Part shown: piece by piece, positions 7,713 to 15,611 of the stretch
Numbering within the stretch: the first letter of the stretch is position 1
Layout of the letters: every line of letters starts with the position of its first letter
Assembly: GCA_014656175.1 (NCBI GenBank)
Contig: BNBX01000008.1
Coordinates: 225,815 to 289,814 of the forward strand
Length of the DNA stretch: 64,000 nt
Direction of reading: 5' to 3'
From: Streptomyces werraensis
GTDB lineage: Bacteria > Actinomycetota > Actinomycetes > Streptomycetales > Streptomycetaceae
Notes under the pieces: generated by a model
The model's input: the letters and a program-made list of their open reading frames with translations, nothing else
The model's database searches: none
Told to the model about the DNA's origin: nothing
Program-made: the position numbers and the translations under genes

Positions 7713-9095
7713 TCACATCTCGAACGACTCGTGGTGGATCCGGCGCGCGGGGACCCCGGCGTCCCGCAGGGCCGCGTACACCTGCTGGGCGAACCCGGGC
7801 GGCCCGCACATGAAGACGTCGTGGCGGTCGACGTCGGGGATCTTGCGCCGCAGGCTCTCCGCCGAGATGTCCGGGCGTTCCCCGTCGGGGCTGTTCACCG
7901 CGTACATCAGCCGGGCGCCCCGCTCGTCGGCGATCTTCGCCAGCTCGCCCCACAGCGCCAGGTCCTGCGTGCTGTTCGCCCGGTACAGCAGGGTGATGTC
8001 GCCGGAGGCGCCGGGCAGCGTCTCGAACAGGGCGCGCATCGGGGTGATGCCCACGCCGCCCGCGACCAGCAGCACCTTGCCGCGGCTGCGGCGCTGCGCG
8101 GTCAGCGCCCCGTAGGGGCCCTCCGCCCACACCCGGGTGCCGGGCTCCAGCTCGCGCAGCCGGGAGCTGTGGTCGCCGATCGCCTTGACGGTGATCCGCA
8201 GCATGTCCGGGCGGGGCGCGGCGGACAGCGAGTACGGGTGGGAGCTGAACCGCATCCCGGGAGCGAGGAAGCGCCAGCGGAAGAACTGCCCGGCCTCGGC
8301 GCCCATCCGGTGCAGCCGGTGCCCGCCGATCAGCACCGACACGACGCCGGGCGTCTCCTCGATGACGGCCTGGACCCGCATCCGGTGCCGCAGGTTGAGC
8401 CGGACCGGGGTGAGGATCCGGTACCAGAGGACCAGCGCGGTCACGGCGCCGTAGAGGCCGTACCAGAAGGTCTTCGCGGACGGGGTGACGGCGAACTCGT
8501 TGCCGGTGGTGATCTGGTGCCAGAACGTCAGGAACACCGCCGCATACGTCAGCAGGTGCACGTGGTACCAGCCGTCGTAGGGCAGCCGGCGCCGGACCGG
8601 GCCGATCGACAGGAAGGCGATCACGAGGAGCAGACCGGTGCCGATGGCGGCCTTGCCCATGTCGGGCAGCGTGTTGACGGAGGTGATCGTCTGCGAAGCG
8701 ATGTCGGTGAGGGACTTGCCGGCCTGCCGGGCGTAGCCCCACATGATCAGGAAGACGTGGGCGACGACCAGGCTGACGGTGTAGCGGCCGCTCATCGCGT
8801 GCCAGCGGGCGACCCGGTCCGAGCCGACCCGCCGTTCCAGCGCCGGCACCCGCGCCATCTGCAGCACGACCAGGGCCATCAGGTATCCGGCGAGCAGACC
8901 GGTGATCCGGCCGGCGGCGATGATCTTCCCGGTGGTGTCCGCGATGGACGGCGTGCTCGTCCACCAGAGCCACAGCACGGCCACCGCGCCCGCACCCACG
9001 GCGAGCAGCAGCGGAACCGCGGGGGAGCGGCGCGGACGGATACGGCGCATCGTCTGGCGGCGGGCGGCACGGCCGCCGGCGAGCGTGGTGGTCAC
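7713..9095 (-). CDS. Ferric-reductase-like membrane flavoprotein oxidoreductase
   Basis: 460 residues. The N-terminal half has about six membrane helices with paired histidines (HAMSGRYTVSLVVAH and HVHLLTYAAVFLTFWH), placed as in haem-binding ferric reductase/NADPH oxidase cores. The cytoplasmic half is a ferredoxin-NADP reductase module: the FAD motif HPYSLSAAP, the nucleotide motif GGVGITPM and the terminal CGPPGF. It should pass electrons from NAD(P)H across the membrane, plausibly to the FMN protein encoded next. The GTG start has GGAGG 5 bases upstream. First gene of the operon. Confidence 0.88.
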   Translation of the reverse strand: MTTTLAGGRAARRQTMRRIRPRRSPAVPLLLAVGAGAVAVLWLWWTSTPSIADTTGKIIAAGRITGLLAGYLMALVVLQMARVPALERRVGSDRVARWHAMSGRYTVSLVVAHVFLIMWGYARQAGKSLTDIASQTITSVNTLPDMGKAAIGTGLLLVIAFLSIGPVRRRLPYDGWYHVHLLTYAAVFLTFWHQITTGNEFAVTPSAKTFWYGLYGAVTALVLWYRILTPVRLNLRHRMRVQAVIEETPGVVSVLIGGHRLHRMGAEAGQFFRWRFLAPGMRFSSHPYSLSAAPRPDMLRITVKAIGDHSSRLRELEPGTRVWAEGPYGALTAQRRSRGKVLLVAGGVGITPMRALFETLPGASGDITLLYRANSTQDLALWGELAKIADERGARLMYAVNSPDGERPDISAESLRRKIPDVDRHDVFMCGPPGFAQQVYAALRDAGVPARRIHHESFEM

Positions 9096-9183
9096 GGTTC
9101 CTCCGTGGGACTCGGCCCTTGGCCCTCACATACGTGCCGCCACGCCGGAGTGTTCAGCGGAAACCGTGGATTCGCCGCCTGTT

Positions 9184-9888
9184 TCAGTAGCGGGTGATCG
9201 CGGTGCGCCCGCCGGTGGTGCCGATCGCGAGGTGCGGGGCCCGGGCGGGGTTCGCCCAGCGCAGGATCTCGCGCATCGCGCTCTTCGGCACGGACACGCA
9301 ACCCGCGGTGGCGCCGCGCCCGTTGACGTGCAGGAAGATGCCGGCGCCCCGGCCGCGCACCGGACGGCGGTAGTTGAAGTCCACGACCAGGGCGTGCGCG
9401 TACTGCGCGCGGTAGGTGATCAGGTGCTCGGCCCGGCTTGCCCGGCAGTCGGCGGCCCGGGGTTCGGTCCACCGGTTGTAGACGCGGGAGTCGTTGTCCT
9501 GGCACCACCAGGAGTTCTGCCGTACGGGCCGGTAGGTGAAGCGGGTGCCGGAGGGGGCCGCCTCGACGCCGAAGGCGTACGGCAGGCCGTACAGCCCGGT
9601 GGGGGTGGTGTGGGTGCCCTGCCTGCGGGTCGTGCCCTCGGTGAGCCCGTTCGCGCCGAAGCGGGCCTTCGCGGAGCCGGCCGCCACCCATCGTCCGCCC
9701 TTGCGGTCCCACCAGGTGACCGTGCCGGTGGTGGACCCGGTCCGCGCCGCCACCGCCGTGATCAGCTGCGTGCCGCCCCCGGTGTCCGCCATCCGCTCCG
9801 GCAGCGGCGACGCGGGGCGTTGCGCCGTGCCGAGCGAGAGCAGGGCCAGGGGTACGAGGACGGCGACGGGGACACGACGTGGGCGCAT
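9184..9888 (-). CDS. Secreted L,D-transpeptidase-like (YkuD-fold) protein
   Basis: 234 residues with a signal peptide (VPVAVLVPLALLSLG). The C-terminal half fits the YkuD catalytic domain, which makes 3-3 peptidoglycan cross-links: TTPTGLYGLPYAFG, then LVVDFNY and the active region FLHVNGRGATAGCVSVPK. The catalytic Cys and upstream His are present, but the flanking residues differ from the usual HG...SHGC motif, so substrate or activity may differ. It lies just after a broken PPOX gene, and the ribosome site is weak. Confidence 0.75.
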   Translation of the reverse strand: MRPRRVPVAVLVPLALLSLGTAQRPASPLPERMADTGGGTQLITAVAARTGSTTGTVTWWDRKGGRWVAAGSAKARFGANGLTEGTTRRQGTHTTPTGLYGLPYAFGVEAAPSGTRFTYRPVRQNSWWCQDNDSRVYNRWTEPRAADCRASRAEHLITYRAQYAHALVVDFNYRRPVRGRGAGIFLHVNGRGATAGCVSVPKSAMREILRWANPARAPHLAIGTTGGRTAITRY

Positions 9889-9891
9889 GGC

Positions 9892-10296
9892 TCACATGCT
9901 GGACGGGGGCAGCGGCAACGGCAGCCCGGGAAGTCCGTCCAGGCTCGTAGCGACGTGCTCCTTATTGGTGAAGCAGGCGTCCAGGGAGGCGTCGTCCTCC
10001 CTGGCGAACGGCCTCTCGTGCAGGTCCCGCTCGCCCTCGTACGCCATGTAGGGCACGGCGTAGCCGCAGGTGTCCCGGATCAGGTCGGCACGGACGACCA
10101 CGACCGCGCGCGGCCTGTGGCTCCACGGGTCGATGCCGGGGAAGTGGGCGAGCAGTTCCTTGAACCGCGGGTCGTCGCGGAAGACGGGCTCCCCGCGCCC
10201 GTGCACGCGCGCGATGTTCGGCGGGCCCTGGAAGGCGCACCACATCAGGGTGATCCGGCCGTTCTCCCGGAGGTGGGCGACGGTCTCGGCGTTGGA
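9892..10296 (-). pseudogene. 5'-truncated pyridoxamine-phosphate-oxidase-family remnant
   Basis: The readable frame holds the C-terminal part of a PPOX-class flavoprotein: AETVAHLRENGRITLMWCAF, NIARVHGRGEPVFRDDPRFK, and DTCGYAVPYMAYEGERD. Intact relatives have about 60 more residues at the front, with the start of the beta barrel. Here that part is gone and is replaced by unrelated bases running straight into the terminator of the next gene. There is no start codon with a ribosome site near the join. The frame is otherwise open, so the deletion is probably recent. Confidence 0.65.
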
Positions 10297-10331
10297 AGCA
10301 TTTGACGGCCGCGTCTTGGGTGGAAGAGACC

Positions 10332-10368
10332 GTGGCCGCCCCGGCCGGCGCTTGAACGGGGCGGCCAC
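10332..10368 (-). terminator. Hairpin terminator of the small secreted-protein gene
   Basis: GTGGCCGCCCC (10332-10342) and GGGGCGGCCAC (10358-10368) are perfect 11-base arms around a 15-base loop, 14 bases beyond the stop of the minus-strand gene at 10382. No T-run follows. Confidence 0.6.
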
Positions 10369-10381
10369 AGCGCCTGTCACG

Positions 10382-10828
10382 TCACTTGGTGAGCGTGCAG
10401 GCGGCGAGGGGGGCGAGACCGGCCGGGCGGTCGGCGGTGCGGCCGATGGAGAGGGCGATGCGGTCGATGGCGGCGGCGCGCTTGTCCTCGAGGGGGCCGA
10501 GGATGGCGTTCCGGACGAAGTTCGGGCCGCCCTGGCCGACGGTGTCGACCAGTCGCTTGTTCGCCTCGGCGATCTGCTGGTCGAGCTGCTGCAGGTTGCG
10601 GGTGACCTCGGCCTGGGCGGAGGCGGGGACCGCGGGGAGCCGCGAGGCGACGTCCGGGCAGGAGACCGTGCCGGGTCCGGCCAGGGTCCTGGCGTCCGCG
10701 CCGCCGCCGTGGGACGACTCGCCCGCGAGCGCGGTGCCCGCGATCACGGCGCCGGTCAGTGCCACCGCGGCGGCGCCGCCGGCCAGGCCGACACGGCGCT
10801 TGTTGTACTTCGGAAGAGCCCTGGACAT
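10382..10828 (-). CDS. Small secreted protein of unknown function
   Basis: 148 residues. The N-terminus (NKRRVGLAGGAAAVALTGAV) is an export signal with charged residues followed by a hydrophobic stretch. The mature part is largely helical, with QQLDQQIAEANKRLVDTVGQ at its centre. Two cysteines, one just after the signal (VSCPDV) and one at the end (LAACTLTK), could form a single disulfide. I do not recognise a family. It is divergent from argG, with about 215 bases between the starts, and has its own terminator. Confidence 0.7.
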   Translation of the reverse strand: MSRALPKYNKRRVGLAGGAAAVALTGAVIAGTALAGESSHGGGADARTLAGPGTVSCPDVASRLPAVPASAQAEVTRNLQQLDQQIAEANKRLVDTVGQGGPNFVRNAILGPLEDKRAAAIDRIALSIGRTADRPAGLAPLAACTLTK

Positions 10829-10979
10829 GCGAATGCCTCACTCGGGGTCGGGGGTGTCTCGGGTGGAGCGACGCGGCGCCTGCGTCCGGCGAGTCATACG
10901 CGCAAGCGGTTTCCCGCGTTCAACTTCCGTGCGAAACAGCTGCGGTGCGGTCCCGGCAGGCGCCCTGCGACCAGGGGAA

Positions 10980-11014
10980 TTGACGAGTCATGCGGACTCC
11001 TGCATACTCATGCA
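10980..11014 (+). promoter_or_regulatory. argG promoter with ARG-box-like element
   Basis: TTGACG (10980-10985) and CATACT (11003-11008) are spaced 17 bases. TGCATACTCATGCA (11001-11014) overlaps the -10 box and matches the argC element in arm sequence and spacing. Binding of ArgR here would block RNA polymerase directly. Confidence 0.6.
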
Positions 11015-11044
11015 TGTCAGCGAATGCACTGTGAGGAGAAACCC

Positions 11045-12238
11045 GTGACCGAGCGCGTCGTACTCGCCTACTCAGGCGGTCTGGACACCTCCGTCGCCAT
11101 CGGCTGGATCGCCGAGGAGACGGGCGCCGAGGTCATCGCCGTTGCGGTCGACGTCGGCCAGGGCGGCGAGGACCTGGACGTCATCCGCAAGCGCGCGCTC
11201 GCCTGCGGTGCCGTCGAGGCCGAGGTCGCGGACGCCAAGGACGAGTTCGCCGAGGAGTACTGCCTCCCGGCGATCAAGGCCAACGCCCTCTACATGGACC
11301 GCTACCCGCTGGTCTCCGCGCTGTCCCGGCCGACGATCGTCAAGCACCTCGTCGCCGCCGCGCAGAAGCACGGCGCCACCACCGTCGCCCACGGCTGCAC
11401 CGGCAAGGGCAACGACCAGGTCCGCTTCGAGGCCGGCATCGTCGCCCTCGCCCCCGACCTGAAGTGCATCGCCCCGGTCCGCGACTACGCGATGACCCGT
11501 GACAAGGCCATCGCCTTCTGCGAGGCCAAGGGCCTGCCGATCGCCACCACCAAGAAGTCCCCGTACTCCATCGACCAGAACGTCTTCGGACGCGCCGTCG
11601 AGACGGGCTTCCTCGAGGACATCTGGAACGCGCCCATCGAGGACGTCTACGAGTACACGCAGAACCCGGCCGTGCCCCGGGAGCCCGACGAGGTGGTCAT
11701 CACCTTCAAGGAGGGCGTCCCGGTCGCCGTCGACGGCAAGCCCGTCACCGTCCTCCAGGCCATCCAGCAGCTCAACGAGCGCGCCGGCGCCCAGGGCATC
11801 GGCCGGATCGACATGGTCGAGGACCGTCTCGTCGGCATCAAGTCCCGCGAGGTCTACGAGGCCCCCGGCGCGATCGCCCTGATCACCGCCCACCAGGAGC
11901 TGGAGAACGTCACGGTCGAGCGCGAGCTGGCCCGCTACAAGCGGCAGGTCGAGCAGCGCTGGGGCGAGCTCGTCTACGACGGCCAGTGGTTCTCCCCGCT
12001 GAAGCGCGCCCTCGACGGCTTCATCGCCGAGGCCAACCAGCACGTCAACGGCGACATCCGGATGACGCTGCACGGCGGCCGCGCCGTCGTCACCGGCCGG
12101 CGCTCGGAGTCGTCCCTGTACGACTTCAACCTGGCCACCTACGACACGGGCGACACGTTCGACCAGGCCGCGGCCAAGGGCTTCATCGACATCTACAGCC
12201 TGTCGTCGAAGATCGCGGCCAAGCGCGACCTCGCCTGA
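11045..12238 (+). CDS. argG: Argininosuccinate synthase
   Basis: 397 residues. Joins citrulline and aspartate using ATP. The N-terminal PP-loop YSGGLDTSVAIGW is intact, and HGCTGKGNDQVRFE and the citrulline-binding segments are present. GTG 11045 is chosen, with GAGGAG 8 bases upstream; the reading frame is open far upstream but that part is not argG-like. It is transcribed from its own ARG-box promoter and is separated from argH by a perfect terminator hairpin, so the two can be expressed independently. Confidence 0.96.
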   Translation: MTERVVLAYSGGLDTSVAIGWIAEETGAEVIAVAVDVGQGGEDLDVIRKRALACGAVEAEVADAKDEFAEEYCLPAIKANALYMDRYPLVSALSRPTIVKHLVAAAQKHGATTVAHGCTGKGNDQVRFEAGIVALAPDLKCIAPVRDYAMTRDKAIAFCEAKGLPIATTKKSPYSIDQNVFGRAVETGFLEDIWNAPIEDVYEYTQNPAVPREPDEVVITFKEGVPVAVDGKPVTVLQAIQQLNERAGAQGIGRIDMVEDRLVGIKSREVYEAPGAIALITAHQELENVTVERELARYKRQVEQRWGELVYDGQWFSPLKRALDGFIAEANQHVNGDIRMTLHGGRAVVTGRRSESSLYDFNLATYDTGDTFDQAAAKGFIDIYSLSSKIAAKRDLA

Positions 12239-12281
12239 GCGACACGGCGCCTGACGACCCCTCACACGCACTAGCCTGACA

Positions 12282-12313
12282 GCCGCCTCCTCACACGTCC
12301 GTGAGGAGGCGGC
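12282..12313 (+). terminator. argG terminator
   Basis: GCCGCCTCCTCAC (12282-12294) and GTGAGGAGGCGGC (12301-12313) are perfect 13-base arms around a 6-base loop, 44 bases after the argG stop and 31 bases before argH. Without a T-run it may act partially and allow read-through. Confidence 0.65.
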
Positions 12314-12343
12314 GGCACATCCGGAACCCTCGAGGAGCACGCA

Positions 12344-13774
12344 GTGAGCAGCAACAGCGGTGACGTCCGGCTCTGGGGCGGCCGTTTCGCCGACGGTCCC
12401 GCCGAGGCCCTGGAGAAGCTGTCCGCGTCCGTCCACTTCGACTGGCGGCTGGCCCCCTACGACATCGCCGGCTCCCGCGCCCACGCGCGCGTGCTCCATC
12501 AGGCGGGGCTGCTCACCGAGGACGAGCTGACCCGCATGCTCGAAGGCCTCGACCAGCTCGAGGCCGACGTCGCCTCCGGCGCCTTCACCGGCACCATCGC
12601 CGACGAGGACGTCCACACCGCCCTGGAGCGCGGCCTGCTGGAGCGGCTCGGCCCGGACCTCGGCGGCAAGCTGCGCGCCGGACGGTCCCGGAACGACCAG
12701 GTCGCCACCCTCTTCCGGATGTACCTGCGCGACCACGCCCGCGTCATCGGCGGTCTGATCGCCGACCTCCAGGACGCCCTGATCGGGCTCGCCGAGGCCC
12801 ACCCGGACGTCGCGATGCCCGGCCGCACCCACCTCCAGCACGCCCAGCCGGTGCTCTTCGCCCACCACGTGCTCGCGCACGTGCAGTCCCTCTCCCGGGA
12901 CGCCGAGCGGCTGCGCCAGTGGGACGAGCGGACCGCCGTCTCCCCGTACGGCTCCGGCGCCCTCGCGGGCTCCTCCCTCGGCCTGGACCCGGAGGCGGTC
13001 GCCAAGGACCTGGGCTTCGAGCACGGCAGCGCCGGCAACTCCATCGACGGCACGGCCTCCCGCGACTTCGTCGCCGAGTTCGCCTTCATCACCGCGATGA
13101 TCGGCGTGAACGTCTCCCGGATCGCCGAGGAGATCATCATCTGGAACACGAAGGAGTTCTCCTTCGTGACCCTGCACGACGCCTTCTCCACCGGCTCGTC
13201 GATCATGCCGCAGAAGAAGAACCCGGACATCGCCGAGCTGGCGCGCGGCAAGTCCGGCCGTCTCATCGGCAACCTCACCGGTCTGATGGCCACCCTCAAG
13301 GCCCTCCCGCTCGCGTACAACCGCGACCTCCAGGAGGACAAGGAGCCGGTCTTCGACTCCATCGACCAGCTGGAGATCCTGCTGCCGGCCTTCACCGGGA
13401 TGACGGCCACGCTCACCGTGCACCGCGAGCGCATGGAGGAACTGGCCCCCGCCGGCTTCTCCCTCGCCACGGACATCGCCGAGTGGCTGGTCCGCCAGGG
13501 CGTGCCCTTCCGCGTCGCCCACGAGGTGGCCGGAGAGTGCGTGAAGGTCGCCGAGTCGGAGGGCAAGGAACTGGACGACCTCACGGACGAGCAGTTCGCG
13601 AAGATCTCCGCCCACCTCACCCCCGAGGTCCGCACGGTCCTCAACGTCCCCGGCGCCCTGGCCTCCCGCAACGGCAGGGGAGGCACGGCCCCGAGCGCGG
13701 TCGCGGTCCAGCTCGCGGAACTGAAGGAGAACGTGGCGCTCCAGCACAAGTGGGCCACTGCGAAGAAGCAGTAG
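12344..13774 (+). CDS. argH: Argininosuccinate lyase
   Basis: 476 residues, fumarase/aspartase superfamily. Splits argininosuccinate into arginine and fumarate. The superfamily signature GSSIMPQKKNPD holds the mobile catalytic-serine loop; the substrate-binding RSRNDQVAT and TH.Q-type (GRTHLQHAQP) segments are also present. GTG 12344 follows GAGGAG. No separate promoter is obvious after the argG terminator, so expression may depend on read-through from argG. Confidence 0.96.
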   Translation: MSSNSGDVRLWGGRFADGPAEALEKLSASVHFDWRLAPYDIAGSRAHARVLHQAGLLTEDELTRMLEGLDQLEADVASGAFTGTIADEDVHTALERGLLERLGPDLGGKLRAGRSRNDQVATLFRMYLRDHARVIGGLIADLQDALIGLAEAHPDVAMPGRTHLQHAQPVLFAHHVLAHVQSLSRDAERLRQWDERTAVSPYGSGALAGSSLGLDPEAVAKDLGFEHGSAGNSIDGTASRDFVAEFAFITAMIGVNVSRIAEEIIIWNTKEFSFVTLHDAFSTGSSIMPQKKNPDIAELARGKSGRLIGNLTGLMATLKALPLAYNRDLQEDKEPVFDSIDQLEILLPAFTGMTATLTVHRERMEELAPAGFSLATDIAEWLVRQGVPFRVAHEVAGECVKVAESEGKELDDLTDEQFAKISAHLTPEVRTVLNVPGALASRNGRGGTAPSAVAVQLAELKENVALQHKWATAKKQ

Positions 13775-13779
13775 GTCAA

Positions 13780-13808
13780 GCGCCCCGAAGGGGCGCGGGG
13801 AACGGCGC
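13780..13808 (+). repeat. Dispersed element (copy 2) with hairpin after argH
   Basis: GCGCCCC (13780-13786) pairs with GGGGCGC (13790-13796), followed by GGGGAACGGCGC. This is the plus-strand form of the dispersed element with one base different from the others. It begins 5 bases after the argH stop and could be its terminator. Confidence 0.65.
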
Positions 13809-13857
13809 GCCCAACCCCGACGCCGCCGCACGCACCGCGCCCCCGGAGGCCCCTCCT

Positions 13858-13876
13858 GGGGCGCGGGGAACTGCGC
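13858..13876 (+). repeat. Dispersed element (copy 3)
   Basis: GGGGCGCGGGGAACTGCGC, a perfect copy 50 bases beyond copy 2 in the same orientation. The arrangement suggests a local tandem duplication at the 3' end of argH. Confidence 0.65.
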
Positions 13877-13983
13877 AAACTACCCCCACACAGCCGCACG
13901 TCCCGACCTCATGGCCGAGGGCGGACCCACCTCGCGGGTTACGTTGGGCACCGCCGAAACCGGAGCCGACCGACGGAGCCGAC

Positions 13984-14961
13984 ATGCCCTTCTCCCGCCT
14001 GGCCACCGCCACCACCCCCACCGCCCACCTGGGCCTGGGCCTCGCCGCGGTGGGCCGCCCCGGCTACATCACCCTCGACCGAGCCGCCGACCTCGGCGAA
14101 GGCGACGACCGCACGGTCGAGAACCTCCGCACCCGCACCCACCAACTCCTCGACGCCGCCTACGCCCAAGGCGTCCGCTACATCGACGCGGCCCGCTCCT
14201 ACGGCCGCAGCGAGGAGTTCCTCGCGGACTGGCTGAAGCGCCGCCCCGACGTCACCGACGTGGTCGTCGGCAGCAAGTGGGGCTACACCTACACCGCCGG
14301 CTGGACCACCGACGCGGAGCGTCACGAGGTCAAGGACCACTCCCTCGCCGCGTACGAACGCCAGCGCGCCGAGACCGACGCGATCCTCGGCGACCGCCTG
14401 GACCTCTACCAGATCCACTCGGTCACCCCGGACAGCCCCGCCCTCACCGACAAGGACCTGCACGCCCGCCTCGCCGAGGCGGCGGCGCAGGGCGTGACCG
14501 TCGGCTTCTCCACCAGCGGCCCCCGCCAGGCGGACGCGGTCCGCGCGGCCCTCGCGGTCACCGTCGGCGGCGAACCCCTCTTCCGCACCGTGCAGTCCAC
14601 GTACAACATCCTGGAGACCTCCGCGGGCCCGGCACTGGCCGAGGCGCACGACGCCGGACTCACGGTGATCGTGAAGGAGGGCATGGCCAACGGCCGCCTG
14701 GCCGCACCGCACGCCCCCGAGCCGCTGCGCGCGGTCGCCGAGGAAACGGGCCTGGGCTGCGACGCGGTCGCCCTCGCCGTCGTCCTGCGCGAGCCATGGG
14801 CGGGCGTCGTCCTGTCCGGCGCGGCGACGGTCGTCCAGCTGACCTCCAACCTGCACGCGGCCGCCGTCGACCTCACCGACGACCAGCTCGCCCGCCTGGC
14901 CCCGCTGGCGGAGACCCCCGAGGCGTACTGGCAGCACCGAGGCACGCTGCCCTGGCACTGA
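13984..14961 (+). CDS. Aldo/keto reductase
   Basis: 325 residues, TIM-barrel NAD(P)H oxidoreductase. The catalytic tetrad can be read: Asp and Tyr in YIDAARSYGRSEEFL, Lys in GSKWGYTYTAGW, His in LYQIHSVT. Natural substrate is not evident. ATG 13984 has GGAG 6-9 bases upstream; the frame is open into argH but that is antisense-free overlap only in reading frame, not homology. It precedes a TetR regulator whose operator half-sites begin 25 bases after this stop. Confidence 0.88.
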   Translation: MPFSRLATATTPTAHLGLGLAAVGRPGYITLDRAADLGEGDDRTVENLRTRTHQLLDAAYAQGVRYIDAARSYGRSEEFLADWLKRRPDVTDVVVGSKWGYTYTAGWTTDAERHEVKDHSLAAYERQRAETDAILGDRLDLYQIHSVTPDSPALTDKDLHARLAEAAAQGVTVGFSTSGPRQADAVRAALAVTVGGEPLFRTVQSTYNILETSAGPALAEAHDAGLTVIVKEGMANGRLAAPHAPEPLRAVAEETGLGCDAVALAVVLREPWAGVVLSGAATVVQLTSNLHAAAVDLTDDQLARLAPLAETPEAYWQHRGTLPWH

Positions 14962-14985
14962 GGACGTGGTTCGCACCCCACGCGG

Positions 14986-15042
14986 GAGACATACGCGTCC
15001 TCGATGAGACATGAATGTCTCACATGGGGTACCGTTGTCTCA
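14986..15042. promoter_or_regulatory. TetR operator cluster
   Basis: TGAGACAT (15005-15012) and ATGTCTCA (15015-15022) form a perfect 18-base palindrome. Further half-sites lie at 14986-14992 (GAGACAT) and about 15036-15042 (TGTCTCA), the last touching the chosen start codon. The arrangement fits autorepression by the TetR protein encoded immediately downstream. Confidence 0.75.
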
Positions 15043-15611
15043 TGGCTGTCGACCGAGAGCACGTGCTGCGCAGCGCCGCGGCCCTGCTGACCCGCAAATC
15101 CACCGCGACCATGGACGAGGTCGCCAAGGCCGCCGGGATCAGCCGCGCCACCCTGCACCGGCAGTTCGCCGGGCGGGACGCGCTGGTCCGCGCGCTCGAG
15201 GCGCTGGGCATCGCCGAGTGCGAGGCCGCCCTCGCCGCCGCCCGCACCGACGAGGGTCCCGCCACCGAGGCCGTACGGCGCCTGGTCGCCGAGATCGAAC
15301 CGCACGCGGGCCTGCTCGCCTTCCTCTACTCCGAGAACCAGCTCTTCGAGGGAGAGGAGCAGAACGAGGGCTGGGCGAGGATCGACGAGCGCGTCGCCGG
15401 GCTGTTCCGGCGCGGCCAGTCGAGCGGAGAGTTCCGCATCGACCTCACCCCGGCCTGGCTCACCGAGGCCCTCTACGGTCTGCTCGCCTCTGCGGCCTGG
15501 GCGGTCGCCGAAGGCAGGGTCGCGCCCAAGGACTTCACCCACATGATCGTCGAGCTGCTGCTCGGCGGCGTACGACGCCCGGAAGAACCGGCGGCAAGGA
15601 AGGAATCATGA
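15042..15611 (+). CDS. TetR family transcriptional regulator
   Basis: 189 residues from ATG 15042. The N-terminal helix-turn-helix reads TMDEVAKAAGISRATLHRQF with the following GRDALVRALEALG. The C-terminal ligand domain contains HAGLLAFLYSENQLFEGEEQ. No ribosome site precedes ATG 15042, and the palindromic operator ends only 20 bases earlier, so the message may be leaderless; an ATG at 15015 lies inside the operator and is less likely. It overlaps the MFS gene by four bases and should regulate it. Confidence 0.88.
   Translation: MAVDREHVLRSAAALLTRKSTATMDEVAKAAGISRATLHRQFAGRDALVRALEALGIAECEAALAAARTDEGPATEAVRRLVAEIEPHAGLLAFLYSENQLFEGEEQNEGWARIDERVAGLFRRGQSSGEFRIDLTPAWLTEALYGLLASAAWAVAEGRVAPKDFTHMIVELLLGGVRRPEEPAARKES

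Noticed and set aside
11072..13831. Open frame of 919 codons on the minus strand opposite argG and argH
   Set aside because: It mirrors the codon periodicity of two certain genes, has a low-complexity Gly/Val/Asp/Glu composition and no ribosome site. High-G+C DNA routinely has such shadows.
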